Part shown: one piece after another, positions 16,953-24,123 of the stretch | Layout: each line of letters opens with the position of its first letter | How positions within the stretch are numbered: position 1 is the first letter of the stretch | IMG/VR virus record: IMGVR_UViG_3300040935_000019 | Span: 1-64,000 of that record | Source of the DNA: a virus | DNA length: 64,000 nt | Direction: 5' to 3' (one strand) | Notes under the pieces: generated by a model | Told to the model about the DNA's origin: nothing | Database searches by the model: none | What the model saw: the letters and a program-made list of their open reading frames with translations, nothing else | Position numbers and translations under genes: made by a program

Positions 16953-17734
16953 AGAATTACCCCCGAAATAATAAGATTACCACTAACAAAAAGGTTGTTG
17001 TCGATAGAAGTAGCGCCTGATATAGTAACATCGTTATTAAATGTAGCAGTACCCCCAACAGACAAAATTGATTGTAAAGAAGTGGAACTAAAAACAGTTA
17101 AGGTACCAGAAATTGAAACATTTCCTCCTGATGTCAAAGAGCTAACGTTTGTACTACCCAATACTGTTGTAGCGGATGGAGCGTTTATTGTGAGATTTAC
17201 ATTTAAGTTATCTAGTGTAGCACTTGGAGCAGTTATAGCTCCATCTATCCTAGCTTTTCCTTTTACCCAAAGGGCATCTGAAGATGGGTTTATTATTTCA
17301 ACGGTCAATCCATTCTTAAGCAAAGAAGAATCGTATACAGTTAATGTTCCTCTTGCAGTAACGTTTTTATGTTGTCCTCTATATAATGGATTTTCACTAT
17401 TGGTGTAGTGTTCAACGGCAAATTCGTTGTTAATATGGTAATTTAGTGAGTTATTAGCCTGGTCTATTCTTCCATCAAGTCTGTTAACTTCAGATATTAC
17501 ATACGCTCTAAGAGACTCAATACTATCGTAGAGATATTTTAAGGTAAAAAAAGGCACTTTATACCATTTGTTTTGCGGGTCATTAAGGTCTACTCCATAA
17601 ATAGATAAAATTACAGATCGTATAAAATTTAAATCCTCCTCTAGATTCGTAGAGGATTCAGCATTAGTAATAGTTAACCTGTCGTTAAATCTAGAGCTAT
17701 TGTAAATTTCTGTTTGTTGTATGTTACAAACCAC
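16949..17734 (-). CDS. Short tail fibre-like protein with repeat domain
   Basis: Residues 1-55 share the docking-type module of the long fibre protein at 7214-9481 (QTEI, S, ND, TNL..DLN.IR.VI..I.G). A short coiled coil follows (LRAYVISEVNRLDGRIDQANNSLNYH). The C-terminal 130 residues are repeats of the type 'xISGTLTVFSSTSLQSILSVGGTATFNNDVTISGATSIDNNLFVSGNLIISG', which fold as stacked beta-helix/prism layers in phage fibres. The start is GTG. A TATAAT lies 6 nt upstream, so a leaderless internal transcript is possible. Confidence 0.68.
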   Translation of the reverse strand: MVCNIQQTEIYNSSRFNDRLTITNAESSTNLEEDLNFIRSVILSIYGVDLNDPQNKWYKVPFFTLKYLYDSIESLRAYVISEVNRLDGRIDQANNSLNYHINNEFAVEHYTNSENPLYRGQHKNVTARGTLTVYDSSLLKNGLTVEIINPSSDALWVKGKARIDGAITAPSATLDNLNVNLTINAPSATTVLGSTNVSSLTSGGNVSISGTLTVFSSTSLQSILSVGGTATFNNDVTISGATSIDNNLFVSGNLIISGVIL

Positions 17735-17761
17735 GATTATATTATAAAGCTTGAAGTGAAA

Positions 17762-18070
17762 CTATACATTTAAAGAATCAAAATAGAAATCGATGTGCGT
17801 GAAACCTAGTAGGTAATGCACTAGGTTTTTGTCATTGTCAATAAATAAAAGCAACGGTGTAACGTATTGGTGGTTCTTAATCTCGGGAAAAATTTCTTCT
17901 ACCTTCGGCTTTGCTAAATTCATATACTCCATAAACCTACTTTCATCATCTTCAACAAACAGCATCTTTACATTAGATGCTAAAATCTTGTTTAAGTGCT
18001 TATTTAGAATGTTCTTACAATGGCCACAGGACTTAGAAAGTAAAAGCACTTGATTTACTTCTGTCATCAT
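17762..18070 (-). CDS. Thioredoxin-fold (glutaredoxin-like) protein, CGHC active site
   Basis: A 102-residue protein with the thioredoxin-fold pattern: strand VLLLSKS, redox motif CGHC at residues 15-18, helix, strand MLFVEDD, then QYVTPLLLFID with the cis-Pro-type TP at 71-72. CGHC is the dithiol of PDI-like proteins. A plausible job is electron donor to the phage class II ribonucleotide reductase, whose C-terminal part (20132-20779) carries cysteine pairs, or disulfide formation in virion proteins. No signal peptide, so it is cytoplasmic. SD-like GGGG/AGAGGA precedes ATGATG. Confidence 0.72.
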   Translation of the reverse strand: MMTEVNQVLLLSKSCGHCKNILNKHLNKILASNVKMLFVEDDESRFMEYMNLAKPKVEEIFPEIKNHQYVTPLLLFIDNDKNLVHYLLGFTHIDFYFDSLNV

Positions 18071-18085
18071 TCCTCTTCCCCCCTA

Positions 18086-18388
18086 TTATAATATAAAAGA
18101 CAAATCCCTAATAATATTTACCTTTGTAGCTTCAACAACTTCTCTCATTAAACTATCAATTTCCTCTTCTGCCCAAAATTCCTTTTGTGAAAAAAGGTTT
18201 ATAAGGTGATTGTAATTTATGGTCATATACTCAAACTCCCTAACATTGTCTAAACGCTTTATGTGCTTTTTTATATCTTTTTTAAAGTTCTCTATCTCTT
18301 CAAAATACTTATCAAAAATCGAGTTGCTTGAATGTTCTTGACTAAACAGCATTTTGAAAATCTTTTCTTGAGAAAAGATGTTTCCCAT
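18086..18388 (-). CDS. Hypothetical small helical protein (100 aa)
   Basis: An all-helical, Lys/Glu/Phe-rich protein (MGNIFSQEKIFKMLFSQEHSSNS; FKKDIKKHIKRLDNVREFEYM) with no cysteine and no membrane segment. An AAGGAT-type ribosome site precedes the ATG. It is part of the group of small accessory genes at the head of the leftward operon. Function unknown. Confidence 0.68.
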   Translation of the reverse strand: MGNIFSQEKIFKMLFSQEHSSNSIFDKYFEEIENFKKDIKKHIKRLDNVREFEYMTINYNHLINLFSQKEFWAEEEIDSLMREVVEATKVNIIRDLSFIL

Positions 18389-18392
18389 ATTC

Positions 18393-18869
18393 TTAATCCT
18401 TGAAAATCATAAGGGTTATTGTCGCATTAACAAAACCAAAAAACACCAAAGTTGTCAAGTAATTTGGAAAGATAAGCGGGTAAAAGATAATAAGAAACGC
18501 CAATATAGAAGATTTAACGATATTACCATAAGTAGACACTAAAGATCCTACTTTAGTATCGAAAAAGGTGATAATCGCACCAAAAACACCCAAATATGCA
18601 AGTAGACATTTGACGACAATGGTACCAACATCCCAATATTCTTTTCCCCCTATAAATAAGAAGTGAACTAAATTACCTCCACCAAATAACAAATAATAAG
18701 TAAAAGTTCCTAAAACTCCAGCCCAAAATCCAGCGCAAAGCTTACAAAGAAGAAGCTCGTAGAAAACTTTATTTTCTGAAAGTTTAACATAAAATCTGTA
18801 CCTTAAATATTTGAACCAAAAAGCTGAATATAGAACCCCTAAAAGCACTGTTAGTATTACAGAACTCAT
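18393..18869 (-). CDS. Multi-pass membrane protein (158 aa) with CxxCxGFWxG motif
   Basis: The start is taken as ATG at 18867-18869, which overlaps the upstream stop (ATGA) behind GGGGGTGG, rather than the upstream GTG. The product has about four hydrophobic segments (SVILTVLLGVLYSAFWF; AGFWAGVLGTFTYYLLF; TIVVKCLLAYLGVFGAIITFF; SSILAFLIIFYPLIF...LTTLVFFGFVNATITLMIF) and a KLCAGFWAG motif, resembling CxxCxGFW motifs of DUF1360-type small membrane proteins. A holin-like role is possible since lysis genes can sit beside virion genes, but nothing proves it. Confidence 0.65.
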   Translation of the reverse strand: MSSVILTVLLGVLYSAFWFKYLRYRFYVKLSENKVFYELLLCKLCAGFWAGVLGTFTYYLLFGGGNLVHFLFIGGKEYWDVGTIVVKCLLAYLGVFGAIITFFDTKVGSLVSTYGNIVKSSILAFLIIFYPLIFPNYLTTLVFFGFVNATITLMIFKD

Positions 18870-19105
18870 GATGCTTTCCACCCCCTAAGGCTATTGAGAA
18901 AATTGTTCAGTTCACTTTCTTCAAAAAGATGTGCTCTTTTCTGAAAAAACTCTTCAACGTAGTCTAAAGTTTCTGTTACAAATAACTTGTGTTTATTAAC
19001 AAACACCTCATAGGTTCCGGAATTATTCTTTACAGAGAATGTATCAGAAAATTTACAAGAGCAATCTTTTTTTGTTTTTAGTTCCAAAACACTGCCCTCA
19101 AGCAT
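18866..19105 (-). CDS. Hypothetical small protein (79 aa)
   Basis: A small acidic protein with a CSCKFSD segment near residue 15 and a helical C-terminus. Its ATG overlaps the stop of the GroES-like gene by 8 bp, and its stop overlaps the membrane-protein start (ATGA), so the three are tightly coupled. No family is recognised. Confidence 0.62.
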   Translation of the reverse strand: MLEGSVLELKTKKDCSCKFSDTFSVKNNSGTYEVFVNKHKLFVTETLDYVEEFFQKRAHLFEESELNNFLNSLRGWKAS

Positions 19106-19409
19106 CTACTTCCCCCTTCTCAATCATGAAGATTTGATCAATCGGAACAGACACATAACGATATTCTAAATCTTCTGATAAAAGCTCTACTCGCTGTTTA
19201 GACAAAAAGCGAACTTTATCGCCCTCTTTCATTACGTCAAGCAAGGGTCTGTAAGATTGATAATCTTCTGTAAGAATCTGTGGAACCTTGACAACGGTAC
19301 CATAATTTACGGGCGGGTCTTCAGAAACTACAACAATTGAGCCACGATTTTGAATGTTGTTTTTATTTATCTTAACAAGCACGTGGTTGACTAGAACTTC
19401 ATCTCTCAT
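19098..19409 (-). CDS. GroES-like co-chaperonin
   Basis: The 103-residue product follows the GroES layout: initial strand VLVNHVLVKI, a variable mobile-loop region (about 17-30, GSIVVVSEDPPVNY), the GTVVKVPQ turn, then MKEGDKVRFLSKQRVELLSEDLEYRYVSVPIDQIFMI. These match 'G.V..VG', 'VK.GD.V.F', and 'D.EY..V...DI' of Cpn10. Phages such as T4 (gp31) and RB49 (CocO) encode such proteins to adapt host GroEL to fold capsid protein, and the place at the head of the virion operon fits. The mobile loop lacks the usual GGI tripeptide, with VVV instead. Co-chaperonin is the best call. Confidence 0.7.
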   Translation of the reverse strand: MRDEVLVNHVLVKINKNNIQNRGSIVVVSEDPPVNYGTVVKVPQILTEDYQSYRPLLDVMKEGDKVRFLSKQRVELLSEDLEYRYVSVPIDQIFMIEKGEVDA

Positions 19410-19807
19410 TCACTTACCTCCTCACGCTTCTCTTGAACATCAAAATCGAATCTATCTTCAATCAAATAATCAAACACAACTGGACTACTGCTAAGTAGTA
19501 CTAAATATTGATCTTGAAACTTCTTAAATTCTTCTTCGTAATCTTCTTTTGTTAAATCTTTTACCTTTTCCCCGTAAGTTCTAAACAAATAAGCGTCAAA
19601 GGCGTGATTGTGCATTGCTAATTGGAAAAGATCTTTGTTTTGCGTATATTTTTCAAACTTTTCAGTTGGCATAACAACTTGAAGAACAAATTCGAAAGTT
19701 TCTCTTTCCTGGTCTCCTTCAACCAATATAATGTTAGATCCCTTTTTCTTTACAGCGATAAAAATTCCGATTGCGTTTGGCGTGTGATCAAGGGGCTGTT
19801 TATTCAT
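19406..19807 (-). CDS. Hypothetical protein (133 aa)
   Basis: The start ATG overlaps the previous gene's stop by 8 bp, and its own stop overlaps the GroES-like start (ATGA). The sequence begins with beta strands (AIGIFIAVKKKGSNIILVEG; TFEFVLQVVMP) and continues acidic and helical (LTKEDYEEEFKKFQDQYLVLL). No motif is recognised. It is early in the operon that starts at the 20.1 kb promoter. Confidence 0.66.
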   Translation of the reverse strand: MNKQPLDHTPNAIGIFIAVKKKGSNIILVEGDQERETFEFVLQVVMPTEKFEKYTQNKDLFQLAMHNHAFDAYLFRTYGEKVKDLTKEDYEEEFKKFQDQYLVLLSSSPVVFDYLIEDRFDFDVQEKREEVSE

Positions 19808-20012
19808 TGTTATCTCCTTTCTCTAGTTGTGAAAGTATTTCTTCTAACATGCTCTTTCTCCCTTCAAGGAAAATAAACCTTTCTCTAAGTTTTGCCTCAA
19901 AATCATTAAGTTCCTGAATCTTTTCTCTAACCTCTTTAACCTTGTCAAAAATCTCCCTCATTTCCTGAGTTACCTCTTGCAACTTGGTTTGTAGCATTTC
20001 CTTTTCTGTCAT
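19800..20012 (-). CDS. Small coiled-coil protein, first gene of virion operon
   Basis: Seventy residues, almost entirely a charged heptad coiled coil (LQEVTQEMREIFDKVKEVREKIQELNDFEAKLRERFIFLEGRKS). A good ribosome site (rc of ttcctcc, GGAGGAA) precedes ATG, and it is the first gene after the consensus promoter at 20096-20124 with a leader of about 75 nt. Scaffold or assembly function is possible; unknown. Confidence 0.66.
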   Translation of the reverse strand: MTEKEMLQTKLQEVTQEMREIFDKVKEVREKIQELNDFEAKLRERFIFLEGRKSMLEEILSQLEKGDNNE

Positions 20013-20095
20013 TTTCTTCCTCCAAACTGAATTATACTACGAAATCTTTTAAAGCTTAAATTAAGGCTCAAGATGAACCCTGCATTTACGTTCCT

Positions 20096-20124
20096 ATAGT
20101 ACCATGAGCCCCTGGGTTTGTCAA
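20096..20124 (-). promoter_or_regulatory. Consensus sigma70 promoter of the leftward virion operon
   Basis: Minus strand TTGACA (20119-20124), 17-bp spacer, TACTAT (20096-20101). The predicted start near 20089 leaves a leader of about 75 nt with an SD before the gene at 19800-20012. It also separates the virion operon from the ribonucleotide reductase genes. Confidence 0.85.
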
Positions 20125-20131
20125 GCATGTT

Positions 20132-20779
20132 TCATCCACACTTTGAATAGCCGCAATCTAAGCACGTAAAACACCCCTCACTTAATACTGCATTGTTAGA
20201 AGAACAAGAAGGACACGTCAACCCGCTATTTTTAGTTTGTTTAGCTTTTTCTGTCTTTTCTTCTTCCTTAACTTCGTTAGATGAAGCAAGATTGCTATCT
20301 AATGTATCGTTGTTATTTATTAATCTACTTAGAGAATCAAAATTTCCATAGAACATTAGCACTTTCGCTAACAAATCAGGAATAGACTTTATAAACTTAC
20401 TCTTTTTTTGCATTGGGAATTTAACAAGAGCAGAAGTCCCAGAATCAAGTCCATCTAAGTGTTTTATGATCTTTTCAATAGGAACCCTATACTTCAACTG
20501 ATTGCTTATCATTCTCGCCAGTGCCTGAATGTAGGCATTGATTTCTGGCGATGTTGATGAGGCGTTTACAAATATCTCTAACAATCTCTTTTCTTCATCA
20601 AAATTGAGCGTTATGTAAAACGAGTGGTCAAGATATTTAATCTTAATCGTATATCCAAACACTACATCATTCCTTACTAAAGTTTCTCTTTCTTTAACAG
20701 TTTCTTTTGATCCTCCTTCAATTTGCTTATCTTCTACAAGCTCAAACCTTATTATTTTTCCCTTTAGCTCGTACAACAT
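20132..20779 (-). CDS. nrdJb: Class II ribonucleotide reductase C-terminal subunit (TSCPD + Cys tail)
   Basis: The middle of this 215-residue protein (HSFYITLNFDEEKRLLEIFVNASSTSPEINAYIQALARMISNQLKYRVPIEKIIKHLDGLD...SIPDLLAKVL) is the TSCPD domain normally fused to the C-terminus of B12-dependent ribonucleotide reductases. The end 'LTCPSCSSNNAVLSEGCFTCLDCGYSKCG' has CxxC pairs: a zinc ribbon and the redox-active C-terminal cysteines that re-reduce the active site. It lies 13 bp downstream of the catalytic subunit gene. A comparable split (NrdJa/NrdJb) is known in Pseudomonas. Here the two must assemble in trans; a sequencing frameshift is unlikely because this gene has its own start codon. Confidence 0.82.
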   Translation of the reverse strand: MLYELKGKIIRFELVEDKQIEGGSKETVKERETLVRNDVVFGYTIKIKYLDHSFYITLNFDEEKRLLEIFVNASSTSPEINAYIQALARMISNQLKYRVPIEKIIKHLDGLDSGTSALVKFPMQKKSKFIKSIPDLLAKVLMFYGNFDSLSRLINNNDTLDSNLASSNEVKEEEKTEKAKQTKNSGLTCPSCSSNNAVLSEGCFTCLDCGYSKCG

Positions 20780-20792
20780 ATTTAGTCCCCTC

Positions 20793-23201
20793 TTACATCT
20801 TTCCGTAAATACCTTCTTTCAAGGCTTCGTATAAATTACCAGCTAAATGCTTTTCTCCATCATAAAGTATTTCGTCAGAAGCCTTCACAATAATCTCTTC
20901 TCCCAAGTCAGTTACAAATTTAATCTTAGTTTTCTCTAGGTCTTCCTTCTTAACAATGACCCCTACGCCAAACTTTGGATTAAATCTAAATGTAGTAAAG
21001 CCCTTCAAGCCAAGGTCATAAGCTAGCATATAAGCCTTCTTAAAATCTTCAAACGGATAATCTGTTGGAATATTACAAGTTTTTGAAACTGCAGAATCAA
21101 CATATTTTTGAACTACAGCTTGCATGTAAATATGATCTTCTACTCCTAAATCATTTGTTGTCTCAATTCCCATTTCTTTCGCTATTTTTTCTGCTTCTTC
21201 TAGCTCTACTCCGAACTTCTTCTTAATCAGGAAAATAGTAAAGTTTAAAACTTCCTCACTTACTTTTGTCAACTTTCCAGGTACTCTAATGTTTCTTACA
21301 TAGTAGTAACTAAAGATGGGCTCTATTCCATTAGAAATATTATTGCCCCAAGAAAGAGACATTGTTCCGGTTGGAGCAACAGATGTTGCGTGAGAATATC
21401 TTAAAAATTCATTCTCATCATAATTCTTTTTTTCCTTGAGGAACGAGTAATGTCTACTCAAATACCAATCTTTTACCCTAACCTTTGCTGGTGCTGGTCC
21501 AAGTATCTTTGCTAAGTACACGTTTTCATCCAAAGATGCCTCGGCAATAACTTGCATAACTTTCTCAACGAATTTTCTGCCCTCTTGAGATGAATACTTA
21601 AGTCCTAACATGGCTAACATGTCTGCTAGCCCAGTAATCCCAAGCCCGTGTCTTCTAGTAAACTCTGCTTGCCTACGAAGCTCCTCAAGGGGCAGATTAG
21701 TGATATTATTTACAGCATCAAGCATTAAGTTCATTATTCTCGCAACCTCGTATAGTGCTTCAAAATCGTAATTTTCATAAGGATCTTTTCCTGAAAATGG
21801 ATCAATTACAAAAGAGTGAATAAAAACAGACCCTAAATTACAAGATCCATAGAACGGTAATGGTTGTTCACCACAGGGGTTAGTTGCACGAATATTTTCT
21901 ACGTAGAATCCGTTTTTCCTTCTATCTTCGTTGTTTAATGGATTACCTTCATTAATCTTGTCCAGGAAAAGTACTCCAGGTTCAGCGTAATCATATGTTG
22001 ATTGCATTATAGTATCGTAAAGATCTTTCGCTTTAATTGTTTTGAAAACTCTCTTTCTAAACACTTCTGTAAATTCCATGAAGTTTTTGTCCTTATTGCT
22101 GTATTCATATTCTGAATGGTCTTTGTAAAAGACAAAGTATTTATACGTATCGAAATTATACGGGGAAAAATTCTTTTTAATAATTTTAGCTACTTCTCCG
22201 TTATTTAAGACAACTTCATCTTTCTCCCTAAGAACTTCTACAATTTCTAAATTTCCATCAGGCTCCCAAAACCACTGCTCAATTGTTTCATCATTTTTAA
22301 CTGCATCAAAAAACTTTTTATCAATACCAACCGAAATATTAAAGTATCTTAAAGTTCCGTCCTTTCTCTTGGCTTGAAAAACATCTACAACTTCGGGGTG
22401 CCTGTAGTCTATCACAGCCATTTGAGCACCCCTTCTTCCCCCCGCAGACATAATAACAGAGCAAACACGATCAAAAATTTCCATGAAGGAAAGCAGGCCG
22501 CTTGTACCCGCTCCAGCGCCACGAACTAAACTTCCAACGGGGCGAATAGAGGAAAAGTCGTAACCAACACCAGCACCAGATTTAAGTGTTAGAGCCGCTT
22601 CTTTTGCAACTTCCATAATTCCTTCAATTGAGTCTGGAATTTGCTTCATCACTGTGCAGTTAATCAACGTTGTGCTTCTCTTATACTTAAGCGCTCCAGC
22701 GTTAGCCATTATTCTTCCCGCACCGAATCCGTAATTTAGGGACATTACTGCAAAAAACTTAGCAAAAACCTCGTTTAGTGTAGGCGCTTCTTTTTTGTCT
22801 TTTGCAGAAGAATTTTTCAAAGAATAAATGTAGGAAAGAGCTAAAGTATAAGCTACCCTAATAATGGTGTGAAAAGGAGTCTTATCAAGAGGGACATTTA
22901 CGTACTCTCCCTTTTCTTGATCAAACACTTGGTCATATAGTCTATATTTCTGATTCCAAATTTCAGAAGAAATACTTTGTACAAAGTAGCCATCTATCAG
23001 GTCTTCTTTTTTTACAAAGAATCTTTTTGCCAAAATGTCTTTTATATCTTCTATTACCCCAATTTTATCTAACTTATTAAATATATCGTCAACGACTTTA
23101 TAATCTAAAAACCCTATATCCTCCTTTGCGCTCACTTCAACCTCTGGAAGAGAAACCTGGGATACCTTGTTTATGATGTCTACTAGACTCTCCTTGTGCA
23201 T
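20793..23201 (-). CDS. nrdJa: Adenosylcobalamin-dependent ribonucleotide reductase, catalytic subunit
   Basis: An 802-residue class II reductase converting ribonucleotides to deoxyribonucleotides for phage DNA. Family motifs: LINCTVMKQIPDSIEGIM (first active-site Cys), SGAGVGYDFSSIRPVGSLVRGAGAGTSG, AGGRRGAQMAVIDYRHPEV, TNPCGEQPLPFYGSCNLGS (radical Cys), SVAPTGTMSLSWGNNISNGIEP, and SKTCNIPTDYPFEDFKKAYMLAYDLGLKGFTTFR. The start is ATG at 23199-23201 behind AAGGAGG; a longer GTG reading frame runs through the ribosome site and hairpin. The TSCPD/tail domain is a separate gene downstream. An extra segment of roughly 50 residues (from about WEPDGNLEIVEVLREKDEV to FMEFTEVFRKRVFK) lies before the finger-loop region and is not usual. 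Confidence 0.92.
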   Translation of the reverse strand: MHKESLVDIINKVSQVSLPEVEVSAKEDIGFLDYKVVDDIFNKLDKIGVIEDIKDILAKRFFVKKEDLIDGYFVQSISSEIWNQKYRLYDQVFDQEKGEYVNVPLDKTPFHTIIRVAYTLALSYIYSLKNSSAKDKKEAPTLNEVFAKFFAVMSLNYGFGAGRIMANAGALKYKRSTTLINCTVMKQIPDSIEGIMEVAKEAALTLKSGAGVGYDFSSIRPVGSLVRGAGAGTSGLLSFMEIFDRVCSVIMSAGGRRGAQMAVIDYRHPEVVDVFQAKRKDGTLRYFNISVGIDKKFFDAVKNDETIEQWFWEPDGNLEIVEVLREKDEVVLNNGEVAKIIKKNFSPYNFDTYKYFVFYKDHSEYEYSNKDKNFMEFTEVFRKRVFKTIKAKDLYDTIMQSTYDYAEPGVLFLDKINEGNPLNNEDRRKNGFYVENIRATNPCGEQPLPFYGSCNLGSVFIHSFVIDPFSGKDPYENYDFEALYEVARIMNLMLDAVNNITNLPLEELRRQAEFTRRHGLGITGLADMLAMLGLKYSSQEGRKFVEKVMQVIAEASLDENVYLAKILGPAPAKVRVKDWYLSRHYSFLKEKKNYDENEFLRYSHATSVAPTGTMSLSWGNNISNGIEPIFSYYYVRNIRVPGKLTKVSEEVLNFTIFLIKKKFGVELEEAEKIAKEMGIETTNDLGVEDHIYMQAVVQKYVDSAVSKTCNIPTDYPFEDFKKAYMLAYDLGLKGFTTFRFNPKFGVGVIVKKEDLEKTKIKFVTDLGEEIIVKASDEILYDGEKHLAGNLYEALKEGIYGKM

Positions 23202-23221
23202 TTTTTTCCTCCTTATTTTAC

Positions 23222-23239
23222 ACACCCCTTACGGGGTGT
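23222..23239 (-). promoter_or_regulatory. Leader hairpin just upstream of nrdJa ribosome site
   Basis: ACACCCC-GTAA-GGGGTGT on the RNA: a 7-bp GC-rich stem closed by a GUAA (GNRA-class) tetraloop. It ends 7 nt before the AAGGAGG at 23208-23214. It lies in the mRNA leader, about 6 nt after the predicted start site. It may protect the 5' end or set translation; it lacks a U-tract, so it is not a terminator. Confidence 0.6.
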
Positions 23240-23251
23240 TGGACTATCCAT

Positions 23252-23281
23252 TTTATAACACGGTTCAGGATAGTTTGTCAA
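23252..23281 (-). promoter_or_regulatory. Promoter of nrdJa-nrdJb
   Basis: Minus strand TTGACA (23276-23281), then 17 bp to TTATAA or 18 bp to TATAAA, the latter preceded by TGT (extended -10). The start site near 23245 gives a leader of about 44 nt containing the hairpin and SD. Confidence 0.82.
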
Positions 23282-23780
23282 GATGATCAATCCTATCAAT
23301 GGAGAGGAATATTAACCCAGCATCAATAATGTTGTGATCTTTTATGTCCTCTAAATCTTTTCCAAATTTTTTTATTAGTTTCTCTCTTCCTGCATCGATA
23401 TATGTTTCTTTCCCTCCCGTTCCAAGTCCTAGTTTCTTTTTCCACTCAAAATTTCTTACATATACTATTTGGGCATTAGGATTAAACTCTTTTAATGCGT
23501 AAGAAAGATTTATTCTAACTATTGTCAAAAGTTCTTTTGTTTTGAACCCCCCTTTCCTCATTCCAAAAGTATCCGCCTCTATCACATATGTGTTTGCCAA
23601 GAAGTAATTCTTTCGCTCTTTAAAATAGGTTTTTAAAAAATCTAAGTGGTTCTTGATAGTGTTAAAATCTTCTAAAGAAAAACTATCTTTGTATCTTAAA
23701 ATTCCGTAAACAATATTTCCGTTTGCATTTTTTCCAAAAAATCCGGTATTTCTTAACGACACGTCAAAGGCTATAGTCAT
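23265..23780 (-). CDS. RuvC-like Holliday junction resolvase
   Basis: A 171-residue RNase H-fold nuclease. Acidic catalytic positions: Asp6 in IAFDVSLRNTGFF, Glu68/Asp70 in YVIEAD, and the C-terminal DHNIIDAGLIF (Asp148, Asp153). Lys-rich segments (WKKKLGLGTGGKETYIDAGREKLIKKFG) suit branched-DNA binding. It would resolve recombination and replication junctions before packaging, fitting a phage with RecA and a Rad52-like protein. TACAAT lies exactly 7 nt before the ATG, so the message may be leaderless. Its 3' end overlaps the nrdJa promoter region. Confidence 0.78.
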   Translation of the reverse strand: MTIAFDVSLRNTGFFGKNANGNIVYGILRYKDSFSLEDFNTIKNHLDFLKTYFKERKNYFLANTYVIEADTFGMRKGGFKTKELLTIVRINLSYALKEFNPNAQIVYVRNFEWKKKLGLGTGGKETYIDAGREKLIKKFGKDLEDIKDHNIIDAGLIFLSIDRIDHLDKLS

Positions 23781-23787
23781 AATATTT

Positions 23788-23793
23788 ATTGTA
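23788..23793 (-). promoter_or_regulatory. Possible -10 box of the RuvC-like gene (leaderless)
   Basis: TACAAT on the minus strand with 7 nt to the ATG at 23780, the same spacing seen at several stronger promoters in this genome. No good -35 box is visible. Confidence 0.4.
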
Positions 23794-23848
23794 CTTAGTA
23801 AGAAAAAGCCTTTATGCGCCGATAAAATATTATATCGGAGGTGAAGAT

Positions 23849-24100
23849 ATGCTACAGGCTTTGAAGTTTATCTCCATCGCATTAACCTTTTTGCCAACTA
23901 TTCTTTCTGTTGTGCGGAAAGTAGAAAAGTTTTATAAGGAGAAAGACGGGGCAGAGAAGAAGAAAATAGCTATGTCTATGCTTGAAGAACTCCTTTCTAA
24001 ACGTTTCTCTAAAGAAAAAACAGAATCTTTGGTACAAGTTGTAGACAAGGGCATTGACTTTGTAGTTGCCGTACTTAACGCATATAAACTCTGGAAATAA
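23849..24100 (+). CDS. Small membrane-anchored protein (83 aa), possible lysis accessory
   Basis: The start is ATG at 23849 behind CGGAGGTGAAGAT; an upstream in-frame start has no ribosome site. The product begins with a hydrophobic segment (ALKFISIALTFLPTILSVV), then a basic amphipathic region (RKVEKFYKEKDGAEKKKIAMSMLEELLSKRFSKEK). One membrane helix plus charged tail resembles small holin or holin-accessory proteins, and the next gene has the mirror arrangement (coiled coil plus C-terminal membrane helix). An inverted repeat CCGATA...TATCGG (23819-23838) partly covers the SD. Confidence 0.6.
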   Translation: MLQALKFISIALTFLPTILSVVRKVEKFYKEKDGAEKKKIAMSMLEELLSKRFSKEKTESLVQVVDKGIDFVVAVLNAYKLWK

Positions 24101-24123
24101 CTTACAAACGTATAAGTTTCTAA

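Noticed and set aside
20013-20131. Possible terminator between nrdJb and the virion operon
   Set aside because: No GC-rich hairpin with a T-tract was found; the stretch is explained by the promoter and leader.
23202-23225. GTG start giving eight extra residues on NrdJa
   Set aside because: It would translate the SD AAGGAGG and part of the hairpin; ATG at 23199-23201 is correctly spaced from the SD.
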